A stretch of DNA of 64,000 nucleotides. It comes from Pelosinus propionicus DSM 13327 (GTDB lineage Bacteria; Bacillota; Negativicutes; DSM-13327). The position numbers and the translations under genes were made by a program. Shown here in pieces: positions 8,973-17,018 of this stretch (position 1 is the first letter of the stretch; each line of letters begins with the position of its first letter). Location of the stretch: assembly GCF_900114615.1 (NCBI RefSeq), contig NZ_FOTS01000006.1:1-64000 (forward strand). Direction: 5' to 3'. The notes under the pieces were generated by a model. That model saw only the letters and a program-made list of their open reading frames with translations, made no database searches and was not told where the DNA came from.

Positions 8973-9167
8973 TTAAATTCGATTGAAGAATATCTCTTTT
9001 TGCTTCTCTTTAGGCCTGATCTGTTTCCATTTTTTCTGCTTATACACCCGCCAAGCAAGTCCTCCGGCAACAACAGCACCATTAAGGACATCCTGATGAG
9101 AAATATATGAATCTACCATGCTGCTCAGATAAGGTCCAGCCATGGCTCTCATCATTTCATAAACCAT
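8973..9167 (-). CDS. Small protein of unknown function, 64 residues
   Basis: A short gene preceded by a textbook AAGGAGG seven bases before its ATG and followed by an intrinsic terminator, so it is very likely real. The protein has a small-residue stretch (LNGAVVAGGLAWRVY, about 29-43) and a strongly basic tail (KQKKWKQIRPKEKQK). I do not recognise the family. It is last in the galactitol-type PTS operon, 81 bases after gatC. A membrane- or PTS-associated accessory role is possible but unproven. Confidence 0.65.
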   Translation of the reverse strand: MVYEMMRAMAGPYLSSMVDSYISHQDVLNGAVVAGGLAWRVYKQKKWKQIRPKEKQKEIFFNRI

Positions 9168-9248
9168 AAGTTACCTCCTTTATTCAATGCTAATGATCGG
9201 ATTGTAGTACCGACGAGTTTAGCCTTACGATATATAGTCAACTCTAAA

Positions 9249-10499
9249 TTAATGGAAAATTCCAACCATTTTAAATATGATATAAGGAATTAGATGAGCC
9301 CCCCCATCAAGAGAAGAAATGGCAGCAGTACCTTCAGGGAATGGGAAGTTTACTTGTTTTGCCATCAAAGTAGTAACTGGTGCCAAATCGGTTGCAATAT
9401 ATAATATACCAACCATAAAAATCGTGCTGATAATAAGTCCCCTAAAGACATTTCCTTTCGAGGGAGCTACAGCCCAAAGTAAGCAGAAGGGCAAACCAGC
9501 TAGATCAGTGAAGGGCAGAATTCTATTACCCGGAAGAACAGCAGCCAAGAGCAGGGTAATCGGAATCATTAAAATGCAAACAGCCATTACTGAAGGGTGA
9601 CCAATAACAACAGCAGCATCCAAACCGATAAATACTTCTTTGCCAGGAAATCGATTGCTAAGATATTCACGTCCGCTTTCAGACAATGGTAATAGACCTT
9701 CCATTAAAATACGAACCATTCGCGGCATCAGGAAAAGTACAGCTGCCATATTCACGCTTAACTTGACAACACTTTCTACAGTATATCCTGCCAATATTCC
9801 AATAAATGCACCAAGAACCAGACCAATTAACATAGGCTCTCCAAAAACACCAAACCGTTCTTGAATCTTTTCCGGATTAATATCAATCTTATTGATGCCA
9901 GGAATATTGTCAATTACTTTATTTAACAATATTCCAAGAGGAGCCCAGGATATGGACTCCGTATGCGGTAATGATATGCCCGGCATATCAAAAACTTTTG
10001 CCACATACGGCTGCGTCCAATCAGCCAGCTTAAGAATAATTACAATGGTAATGCCGGAGGCAATAATGCCCAGAATAGCACTGTTTGTCAGATACATAAT
10101 CAATGCACCAGAAAAGATAAAATGCCAGTAATTCCATAAATCAATATCCATCGTTTTGGTCCAGTTCATAGACAGCATCAAAACGTTAATGAACAGACCC
10201 ATAATAAAAACGGCTGGAACAATCGGTGTACCAAAGCTGATCGCCGCAGCGATCGGCCAGCCAACATCCATTACATCAAGATGCAGTCCCCAGTTTGTAA
10301 CCATAGCCTGGGTTGCTGGCGACAAATTGCTGGTAAGCATACTTATAACCAGGAATATTCCGGCAAACCCCATACCGATCGTTAAACCAGAACGAAAAGC
10401 CCTAGGAAACCCCTGCCGAAAAAGCAATCCTAAAAGCATAATAATGATCGGCATCATGACCGTAGGTCCTAAATCAAGAATAAAATTTATTATTTGCAC
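9249..10499 (-). CDS. gatC: PTS galactitol-type EIIC permease
   Basis: A 416-residue multi-spanning membrane protein of the galactitol EIIC family. Recognisable segments are LDVMDVGWPIAAAISFGTP, the IFSGALIMYLTNSAILG loop, and GLDAAVVIGHPSVMA near the middle. It translocates the substrate for the EIIB and EIIA encoded just upstream. It starts with GTG behind GGAGGAGG. A stem-loop lies between gatB and gatC. Galactitol is the family name only; no aldolase, kinase or dehydrogenase accompanies this operon, so the real substrate is open. Confidence 0.92.
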   Translation of the reverse strand: MQIINFILDLGPTVMMPIIIMLLGLLFRQGFPRAFRSGLTIGMGFAGIFLVISMLTSNLSPATQAMVTNWGLHLDVMDVGWPIAAAISFGTPIVPAVFIMGLFINVLMLSMNWTKTMDIDLWNYWHFIFSGALIMYLTNSAILGIIASGITIVIILKLADWTQPYVAKVFDMPGISLPHTESISWAPLGILLNKVIDNIPGINKIDINPEKIQERFGVFGEPMLIGLVLGAFIGILAGYTVESVVKLSVNMAAVLFLMPRMVRILMEGLLPLSESGREYLSNRFPGKEVFIGLDAAVVIGHPSVMAVCILMIPITLLLAAVLPGNRILPFTDLAGLPFCLLWAVAPSKGNVFRGLIISTIFMVGILYIATDLAPVTTLMAKQVNFPFPEGTAAISSLDGGAHLIPYIIFKMVGIFH

Positions 10500-10563
10500 A
10501 AACTTTCCTCCTCCATATTTGGGTTATATCTTCTCTAGGGTTCTGCAAAGATTGTATTCTAAA

Positions 10564-10594
10564 AGTTTAGAGTAGTAAGATCCTACTCTAAACT
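10564..10594 (-). other. Stem-loop between gatB and gatC
   Basis: AGTTTAGAGTAG (10564-10575) pairs with CTACTCTAAACT (10583-10594), overlapping the gatB stop codon. On the minus strand it is followed by CTTTTAG, a weak U-rich tail. It may trim the relative amounts of EIIB and EIIC. Confidence 0.6.
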
Positions 10595-10885
10595 CTGCAA
10601 ATAAGCAGCAATTTCATCAGCTAACTTATCCATACCCATGCCCGTCAAAAACGGTAATCCGCTAAATTTCTTGGTGCCATGTAATGCACTATCATTAACC
10701 GGAGTCGTTGCAACTACCACATGGGGAGAATATACGGGAATTTTCCCAGACGCTTCTACTGCTTTACATTCAACCACTTCTACTTTCAACCCCCGTTTCG
10801 TCAAATATTGCTTACATTTTTCTGCAGCAACGGTTGAAGTAGCAATTCCTGTGCCGCAAATGGTAAGTACACGAAATGTTTTCAT
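10583..10885 (-). CDS. gatB: PTS galactitol-type EIIB
   Basis: A 100-residue cytoplasmic EIIB. The phosphocysteine loop ICGTGIATST places the active cysteine at residue 10. It accepts phosphate from GatA and gives it to the sugar in GatC. GAGG precedes the ATG; gatA ends 40 bases upstream. Confidence 0.93.
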   Translation of the reverse strand: MKTFRVLTICGTGIATSTVAAEKCKQYLTKRGLKVEVVECKAVEASGKIPVYSPHVVVATTPVNDSALHGTKKFSGLPFLTGMGMDKLADEIAAYLQSLE

Positions 10886-10924
10886 CTTGTTTTACCTCTT
10901 TTCTTCATCTTTTCTTTTCACTGT

Positions 10925-11392
10925 TTAAAAGTGAATTTTATCCTTTAGCAGCCGGCTAATATCTGTTACTGATTGTGTTATGCACAGTTGATTCAACAAG
11001 GACTGATCCTGAATGATCTGCATCAATTCGGATAATAATTTCACTTGATTGTCACAATGATTCATAGCTAGCATAAATATAATTTTTACATGTATTGCCT
11101 CCTCAATGTCACCCATGTTTTGAAACTCGACAGGTGTTTTAAAAATCCCAACGGCAATCATCGGCGCTATGACATGGCATATGTCAGTGTGTGGAATTGC
11201 CACTCCATTTTCTCCTGTTGGCAATCCAGTAGGAAAAGAGCGCTCACGCCGGATAATAGCCTCACTGTAGGTATCGCGGACATATCCCGCCTTATACAGC
11301 ATTTGTGACATCTGCCGCAATGCATCCTCTCTATCACGGACTTCCAAACCAACGGCTATCACTTTTTCGTCAAATTCAAAACATTTGCCCAT
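10925..11392 (-). CDS. gatA: PTS galactitol/fructose-type EIIA
   Basis: A 155-residue EIIA of the fructose/mannitol fold. The active histidine is H68 in GENGVAIPHTD. It relays phosphate from HPr to GatB and, by its phosphorylation state, should inform the LevR-like regulator encoded immediately upstream. The start overlaps the end of that regulator by 17 bases, which points to translational coupling. Confidence 0.92.
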   Translation of the reverse strand: MGKCFEFDEKVIAVGLEVRDREDALRQMSQMLYKAGYVRDTYSEAIIRRERSFPTGLPTGENGVAIPHTDICHVIAPMIAVGIFKTPVEFQNMGDIEEAIHVKIIFMLAMNHCDNQVKLLSELMQIIQDQSLLNQLCITQSVTDISRLLKDKIHF

Positions 11393-14339
11393 CTGTAATC
11401 ACCCTCATAAATTGTTCTATATTTTTGGATTGCTTCATTTTCATCAGCTGGTCGCGGTCATTTAACAAGAAATATAATTTTTTAAATTCATTTTTTTGAT
11501 AATTGTTGAGAGCCAGCATAAATACAATCTCTACCCGATACCCATCAACCCACTCGATCGGCTCTTGAAGCGTCATCACTGCAATAGCTGGCTTCAGGAT
11601 ATATTCCGGACTGCCGTGTGGCAATGCCACATCCTGAAATAAGGTTTGCGCTAATGCCTCACGCTCATAAATGGATACGATGTATTGTTCTCGTACATGT
11701 CCCTGACTCATTAATGTCTGAGCCAACGTATTCAAGACTTCATTTTTGTTTTTAGGGGAGCAGTTCAGCAATACAAGTTCCGGTCGAATTAATCCATTTT
11801 GCGAGTACTGTCCAGCCTCAGAGTAAATCATTCCTGCTTTATTTGAGGAGCTGCCGCGCAATTGTATAATCCTCTTTAATTTTTCCAAGCCATTTCCTTT
11901 TACAATCTCCTTCGCGGTAATAAACGGAATGCCGGGTACCACTGTACCCAAGGTTCCTATCACAGCCAGAAGATTATAATTCTGCCCGATTTGCCTTAAA
12001 CGGGTCTGCAGATCTTCTTCTACTAAAGCTCCCATGGTAATGATCTCTATCTGTTTCAGACATTGCGGCATATAATCGGCAATCATTTTTGCCATCCACT
12101 CTGCCGTTCCCTGACCGGTAAGGCAAATAGTTACAATTGCATCTGTCAAATGATGAATTGTGCTTATATGGCACAAATCCATTTCATAGTTTGAATTGTC
12201 CCAGTGCAGCGCATTAGCAATTTCCTCAATATCCGCATCCGGAGCCAATGCCTTGCGTACCGCTTCAATCACCATCGGTGTATTAACCCTAGTTACCATA
12301 CGCGTTACTATACCTGTACTATCGGTAATCAGCTTGCCGAACCCCACCAAAGACCCCATATCCACTAACATCAGAACCCCTTTGCCATTATCCGCCTGCC
12401 GTACGATATGCATAGCCCGCTGCAATGTATCTTGAGAACTCTCCTCTAATGGCATTTCCAAAGCTTTAGCATAATCAACACCGAGCAGTCGATTCGCGAC
12501 CTGCACCATTCCCTCGGCTACCCGTCCGTGGGTGAGTACCACAACCCCCACATGAACTTCATGTAGATGATCTTTTTTAGCATACGATTTTAAGTACATC
12601 GCAATAAAAGCTGTCTCATCTTCCGGCAGGTCCATTCCAAGATAATAAGAAGCGATTTGTGCCATTCTCTCTGCCAATTCATACTCTGCCGGATATTCAG
12701 CCTGCATCTTCTGAAGTTGAGGATTGACAATCAGCTTATGATTCATCCGGATGCGTTCATAAGAGGCAGCTAAATGGGTAGCCAAACAATATAACAAACT
12801 ATCATCAATATCTGGCAGCCGGGTTCTAGCCAGCTTTATCATTCGATCAACGGCATTGACGATTTTTCCGCCCACAATTTTTTCTAAATCCTGCCGAATC
12901 AGGTTTTGCTTATTGCCTTGCGCCTGCTTAATGAGCTGCCGTACCTTAGCCTCAAGTTCATCACTGATGACACGATTGATAATCGCAAGATCGATTCCCT
13001 GATTTTCCATTTTAATATAATTGTCTTCAATTTCCTGATATACTTCATTCGGCAATAAATACGTAGGTTCCACTAATGGTGCCCTTTGTTCGTCAGTCGG
13101 GGAGATCTCCAGATCCCCCTGGAGAATTTTTTCTATGATAGGACGCTGCTCATTTAAAAGCAGCAACCCTTTAACAACTTGATGGGTTAAATCATTAATT
13201 TCTATCTTTAATATTTTTTCTTTTTGTGCCATATTCTTCAGAAAAGCCCGGGCACAGGCAACCTGTATATCTGATCGCAATTGACCAATATTGCCATGAC
13301 ATTCATACATCAGTAAGGCAACTACTGCGTTATACGAAATCCTCATTGTCAATTTGATACGGCTGACTTCCTCACGAATAAAACTTACAATGATTTGAAA
13401 TCGTTCTTCCAAAGGACGCTGGGCGATGGCTGGCAGCTCAATTACCATTGGAATACGTCGGCGAAAAGGCAGCAGCAGAAATGACTCGATATTTTCTGTC
13501 GTCGCCGCAATCAGCATCAAACTTACATTACGGAAGGTATCACTTTCCCCCAGCCGCCGGAACTTTCCTTTATCAATTAGATAATAAAGAATTTCTTGTC
13601 CTTCCGGCGGCAGCCTGTGAATTTCGTCTAAAAATAAAATCCCTTGATTGGCTTTTTCCACTAAACCTTCTTTATCCACTTCCGCGCCGGTGAAAGCGCC
13701 TTTCACATAACCAAACAATTGCGCCAGTAATAACTGTGGTGTCTCTGCATAATCGGCGCAGTTAAAAACCACAAAAGGAGTATCACTTGGTTTTGTGCCA
13801 GATTCCAAAGCAAAACGGTGCATACAATAAGCTAATTCACTTTTTCCAACACCAGTTGCCCCAGCAATTAAGGTATGCAGCCCCTTATGCGGGTAAAAAA
13901 CGGCCGCCTTAGCCAGCTCTACTTGCGTCCGCAAACTGCCTTGCGCGCCGATTAAAGCATCAAAAGCGGTTTGTGTTTGTTTCACTGGCAGATTATTGAC
14001 CTCACTACTGTTAGGCGATTCTGGTTTTGCTGCGGAAAAGGCACCTTGCATTTTCATCTGCTGATATAAGTCACTAACCATATGCCTGGAGACACCAAAA
14101 CCATTTTCATTTAACTTTTGGGTCAATGCCCTTTCTGACAAATTAGGATACTTGTTTACTAAAACATGAATCTCTTTTTCCAGTAATTCTCTCATTCTCT
14201 GTCTTGAATTTCCAATGCCCAGTGATCGCCTGAGCTTGACTACATCACTCCTTCCCATCCCTAATTGGGCAGCAATTTCTTCATCTGTCAGAGGATTCTT
14301 TTTATTTTCCTGATTAATAATTTTTAATAACTGTCGCAT
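11376..14339 (-). CDS. LevR-like sigma-54 activator with PTS regulation domains
   Basis: A cytoplasmic regulator of 987 residues. N-terminal helix-turn-helix segments occupy about 1-100. The AAA+ domain has Walker A GATGVGKS (160-167), the sigma-54-contacting GAFTGA (214-219) and Walker B ILFLDE (234-239). A PRD follows at about 480-590, then an EIIA-mannose-like domain with VLTHGR (His 604), an EIIB-like domain with CLTGQG (Cys 739) and a full C-terminal EIIA with ALPHG (His 908). Such proteins open sigma-54 promoters and are tuned by PTS phosphorylation. A sigma-54 promoter lies right in front of this gene, so it should activate its own operon with gatABC. Confidence 0.93.
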   Translation of the reverse strand: MRQLLKIINQENKKNPLTDEEIAAQLGMGRSDVVKLRRSLGIGNSRQRMRELLEKEIHVLVNKYPNLSERALTQKLNENGFGVSRHMVSDLYQQMKMQGAFSAAKPESPNSSEVNNLPVKQTQTAFDALIGAQGSLRTQVELAKAAVFYPHKGLHTLIAGATGVGKSELAYCMHRFALESGTKPSDTPFVVFNCADYAETPQLLLAQLFGYVKGAFTGAEVDKEGLVEKANQGILFLDEIHRLPPEGQEILYYLIDKGKFRRLGESDTFRNVSLMLIAATTENIESFLLLPFRRRIPMVIELPAIAQRPLEERFQIIVSFIREEVSRIKLTMRISYNAVVALLMYECHGNIGQLRSDIQVACARAFLKNMAQKEKILKIEINDLTHQVVKGLLLLNEQRPIIEKILQGDLEISPTDEQRAPLVEPTYLLPNEVYQEIEDNYIKMENQGIDLAIINRVISDELEAKVRQLIKQAQGNKQNLIRQDLEKIVGGKIVNAVDRMIKLARTRLPDIDDSLLYCLATHLAASYERIRMNHKLIVNPQLQKMQAEYPAEYELAERMAQIASYYLGMDLPEDETAFIAMYLKSYAKKDHLHEVHVGVVVLTHGRVAEGMVQVANRLLGVDYAKALEMPLEESSQDTLQRAMHIVRQADNGKGVLMLVDMGSLVGFGKLITDSTGIVTRMVTRVNTPMVIEAVRKALAPDADIEEIANALHWDNSNYEMDLCHISTIHHLTDAIVTICLTGQGTAEWMAKMIADYMPQCLKQIEIITMGALVEEDLQTRLRQIGQNYNLLAVIGTLGTVVPGIPFITAKEIVKGNGLEKLKRIIQLRGSSSNKAGMIYSEAGQYSQNGLIRPELVLLNCSPKNKNEVLNTLAQTLMSQGHVREQYIVSIYEREALAQTLFQDVALPHGSPEYILKPAIAVMTLQEPIEWVDGYRVEIVFMLALNNYQKNEFKKLYFLLNDRDQLMKMKQSKNIEQFMRVITDGQMF

Positions 14340-14365
14340 TTATTTACCCCACCTTCGCCTATAAG

Positions 14366-14383
14366 ATGCAAGTTATGTACCAA
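14366..14383 (-). promoter_or_regulatory. Sigma-54 (-24/-12) promoter of the levR-gatABC operon
   Basis: On the minus strand TTGGTACATAACTTGCAT carries GG and GC exactly ten bases apart, matching the TGGCAC-N5-TTGC pattern. The predicted start of transcription is about 14356, some 17 bases before the ATG of the activator, with AAGGTGGGG between. Confidence 0.85.
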
Positions 14384-14489
14384 TGATTGCCACGTTTTGT
14401 GCTCTGGTCCTTGTCAAGACTTGATTCTTCTCCACTTCTATCGATCGAAAATATTTTCCAGCAGAACAAATCCAACCAATTTCCCCAAT

Positions 14490-14522
14490 GCCTGGTTCAA
14501 TCATGCACACATTGTACCAGGC
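14490..14522. promoter_or_regulatory. Candidate upstream activating site for the LevR-like protein
   Basis: GCCTGGT (14490-14496) and ACCAGGC (14516-14522) are perfect inverted arms 19 bases apart, centred about 125 bases upstream of the -24 element. The second LevR-type operon has the same geometry. This is the usual distance for enhancer-binding proteins; function is inferred. Confidence 0.55.
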
Positions 14523-14550
14523 TCTACTGCCAATGAAAGCGTTTATACAA

Positions 14551-14578
14551 TTGATTTTTTCATAAGATCTGCTATAAT
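14551..14578 (+). promoter_or_regulatory. Sigma-A promoter for the GpsA-like gene
   Basis: TTGATT (14551-14556) and a perfect TATAAT (14573-14578) with 16 bases between, about 70 bases before the ATG at 14654. Confidence 0.7.
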
Positions 14579-14653
14579 AAATCCGACGGATCAGATCCTG
14601 TCAAGCTGTCGCTTTTTACTCCACCTAGTAAAAAGTTAAGGAGCGTGACAGCT

Positions 14654-15715
14654 ATGTCGAAAATAACAATTATAGGTGCAGGTGCTATGGGCAGTGCTCT
14701 GACTGTACCTCTTATAAAAAACAATCATGAGGTTCGTTTATGGGGAACCGAGCTGGATCATGAGATCATCAATGCCCTGCTGGCCGGAGAACCTCATCCC
14801 AAGCATAAATGTTCGTTGCCCTCAGCAATTAGACCTTTCAAAGAAGAATCGCTGGCTGCGGCTATGCAGGATACTGACATTGTCATTATGGCGATTACGT
14901 CGGACGCTTTGGGAATGATATTTGAACGGGTCGTGCCTTATTTGCATCCCGGCATGATAATCGGCTGCGTCTCCAAAGGATTTGAATACGATGGGAACGG
15001 CAACGTTGTCCTGCTGCCGGAAATTCTGAAGGAACGGCTGCCAAATCACCTTGCAGATACCCTTTCTTTTGTCTTTATCGGCGGTCCTTGCAAGGCTGTC
15101 GAAGTCGTCTGGGAATCGCCTACTTCAGTTACGTATTCCAGTGCAAGCTTAGCCTCCGCCAAACAGCTTCAAAAAAACCTAATGACTGATGTCTATCGCG
15201 TTGAAGTCAATACCGATGTAACCGGAACCGAAATTTGTGCCGCTATGAAAAACGCCTATGCCGTTGGATTAGGCATGGCGGAAGGCTTTAAAAAACGCAA
15301 AGGCTTTTTGCATAACAACACGAAATCTGCTTTGTTCACTTTTGCCATAGCAGAGATGGGCATTCTATCTCAGGCTTTAGGGGGTACTCTTCTTTCCGTA
15401 TATGGACTTCCCGGGGTAGGTGACCTGGAGGTAACCGGAGAAGCCGGACGCAACCGAACACTGGGCGAAGTGATTGGCGAAGGACTGACCGCCAGTCAGG
15501 CTGTCACAAAGATGAAAGAAGAAGGAATCACTGTCGAAGGCTATCCCGCTATTCGTTTTGGCTACTTGCTGGCAAAACAGCTGGAAAGGGAAGCCAAGCT
15601 GGCGGTCAGCGATCTGCCATTACTGACCGGCTTGTATAAGATTCTCTATGAAGATGCACCGGGCTATGAAACAATCACAACACTCCTGCAGCAATGCACC
15701 GGTGCTTATAAATAA
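14654..15715 (+). CDS. gpsA: NAD(P)-dependent glycerol-3-phosphate dehydrogenase family protein
   Basis: A 353-residue GpsA-family enzyme. The dinucleotide motif is IGAGAMGSAL near the N-terminus, FIGGPCKAVEV marks the centre, ICAAMKNAYAVGLGMAEG holds the catalytic lysine, and GLPGVGDLEVTGEAGRNR marks the substrate loop. The family reduces dihydroxyacetone phosphate to glycerol-3-phosphate. Standard GpsA lies with housekeeping genes, while this copy sits divergently from a LevR/galactitol PTS operon, so it may be a paralogue acting on another polyol phosphate. A GTG at 14645 is in frame but too close to AAGGAG; the ATG at 14654 is chosen. It ends in a very strong terminator. Confidence 0.85.
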   Translation: MSKITIIGAGAMGSALTVPLIKNNHEVRLWGTELDHEIINALLAGEPHPKHKCSLPSAIRPFKEESLAAAMQDTDIVIMAITSDALGMIFERVVPYLHPGMIIGCVSKGFEYDGNGNVVLLPEILKERLPNHLADTLSFVFIGGPCKAVEVVWESPTSVTYSSASLASAKQLQKNLMTDVYRVEVNTDVTGTEICAAMKNAYAVGLGMAEGFKKRKGFLHNNTKSALFTFAIAEMGILSQALGGTLLSVYGLPGVGDLEVTGEAGRNRTLGEVIGEGLTASQAVTKMKEEGITVEGYPAIRFGYLLAKQLEREAKLAVSDLPLLTGLYKILYEDAPGYETITTLLQQCTGAYK

Positions 15716-15757
15716 ATAGTAGATCCGGCGGAAATCCGCCGGATCTACTATTTATTT
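15710..15757. terminator. Bidirectional terminator with a 23-bp perfect stem
   Basis: Positions 15710-15732 are the exact reverse complement of 15735-15757, with a two-base loop, and the outer arms are A/T-rich on both sides. It overlaps the gpsA-like stop codon and separates this gene from the convergent CoA-transferase operon. Confidence 0.9.
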
Positions 15758-15765
15758 ATGTACAA

Positions 15766-16989
15766 TTACAGCTCACCGTGAAAGCATTTAACAGCACCAG
15801 CAGCTTCCAATCTGACAACATCAGCCTCAGAGTATCCATATTTCAACAGATACTCACGGGTATGGTAGCCAATAGGCTTTGAAGTTCTAAGCTCAGGATC
15901 ACCGATGCTCTTTATTCTAATTGGACTTGTAGGAATCATCCTCTTGCCGAACTCTTTGTAATGCAATGGCCTTAAGATATCGTTAGCATACGCTTCTTCA
16001 TCGGCAAGAACATCGTCAACAGTGTGACATTTCTGATATGGAATCTCATTTTGCTTAAAGATAACTTCCCATTCATCAAATGTTTTTGCGGCAAATGCTT
16101 CATCAAGCATTTTAATTACTTCGCCGGTTCTCTTATGTTCGCCGATTACCTCAAGGGTATCATACTCTTTATTCCCCACTAAATGCCCAAGACCAAATGC
16201 GGTAAACATTATATCAAAATACTTATTGTAATTGCCATTACAGATCAGGAACCAAATATCATCTTTGGATTTGTAGCAATTGTTTGTAGGACAGGGAACT
16301 TCTTTTCTTGATCTAGGATATTCTGCACCAACCTGACGTGAAACCATGGCAAGCTGCATCCCCCAGACAGCCGTGTGGTAGAGGTTGACAACAACCTTAT
16401 CCCCCTTGCCGGTTCTTTGCTTGTTAACCAAGGCAGCCAAAACACCCGCAGTCAGAGCAATGGCAGCGTTAAAATCGCCGAATGCAACTACTACATTAAC
16501 AGGGCTTTCCCCTTTCTGGGGAAAGCTGGTAATCAAACCGCCCCGAGCAGAATAAGCAGTAGCATCAAACCCCTTCGAATCCTTTTCCGGCCCTCTTTCA
16601 CCATAGCCTCTCATGTGACCGTAGACGATATGCGGAAATTTGGCGCTGATGGTTTCGTAGTCCAGACCTAATTTTAATAAGGCCTTATCTCTGAAGCTTG
16701 TAACAACAATGTCAGCACTCTCAATCATCTTATAGATGAATGCAAGCCCCTCCGGATTCTTAAGGTTAACGCTAATCCAATTTTTGTTCATACTGCTCAT
16801 ATCGAATGCAGGATCCTCAAGATCATTTCGTTTCATACCAAAACCTGGCCCCTGGGTACGCTGCTCATCGCCAGTAAATGGCTCAATCTTAATAATTTCT
16901 GCGCCCATCTCGCCAATAATTCGCGGGCATGCCGGTCCTGCTACATAAGATGTTAACTCTATTACTTTGATTCCCTCTAAACCTTTCAT
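15766..16989 (-). CDS. Type III (CaiB/BaiF-family) CoA transferase, copy 1
   Basis: A 407-residue family III CoA transferase. It begins LEGIKVIELTSYVAGPACPR, has SMNKNWISVNLKNPEG in the first third, and the expected catalytic aspartate in VAFGDFNAAIALTAG. Such enzymes move CoA between carboxylic acids through an aspartyl-CoA ester. The longer frame begins 30 bases upstream, but the ATG at 16989 sits behind AAAGGGAGGGGGG and is chosen. It is the last gene of the long CoA operon, after the FadK-like ligase. CaiB of carnitine metabolism is the best-known relative; the substrate here is unknown. Confidence 0.9.
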   Translation of the reverse strand: MKGLEGIKVIELTSYVAGPACPRIIGEMGAEIIKIEPFTGDEQRTQGPGFGMKRNDLEDPAFDMSSMNKNWISVNLKNPEGLAFIYKMIESADIVVTSFRDKALLKLGLDYETISAKFPHIVYGHMRGYGERGPEKDSKGFDATAYSARGGLITSFPQKGESPVNVVVAFGDFNAAIALTAGVLAALVNKQRTGKGDKVVVNLYHTAVWGMQLAMVSRQVGAEYPRSRKEVPCPTNNCYKSKDDIWFLICNGNYNKYFDIMFTAFGLGHLVGNKEYDTLEVIGEHKRTGEVIKMLDEAFAAKTFDEWEVIFKQNEIPYQKCHTVDDVLADEEAYANDILRPLHYKEFGKRMIPTSPIRIKSIGDPELRTSKPIGYHTREYLLKYGYSEADVVRLEAAGAVKCFHGEL

Positions 16990-17018
16990 TTGCGCCCCCC
17001 TCCCTTTTGCTTTGTTCA

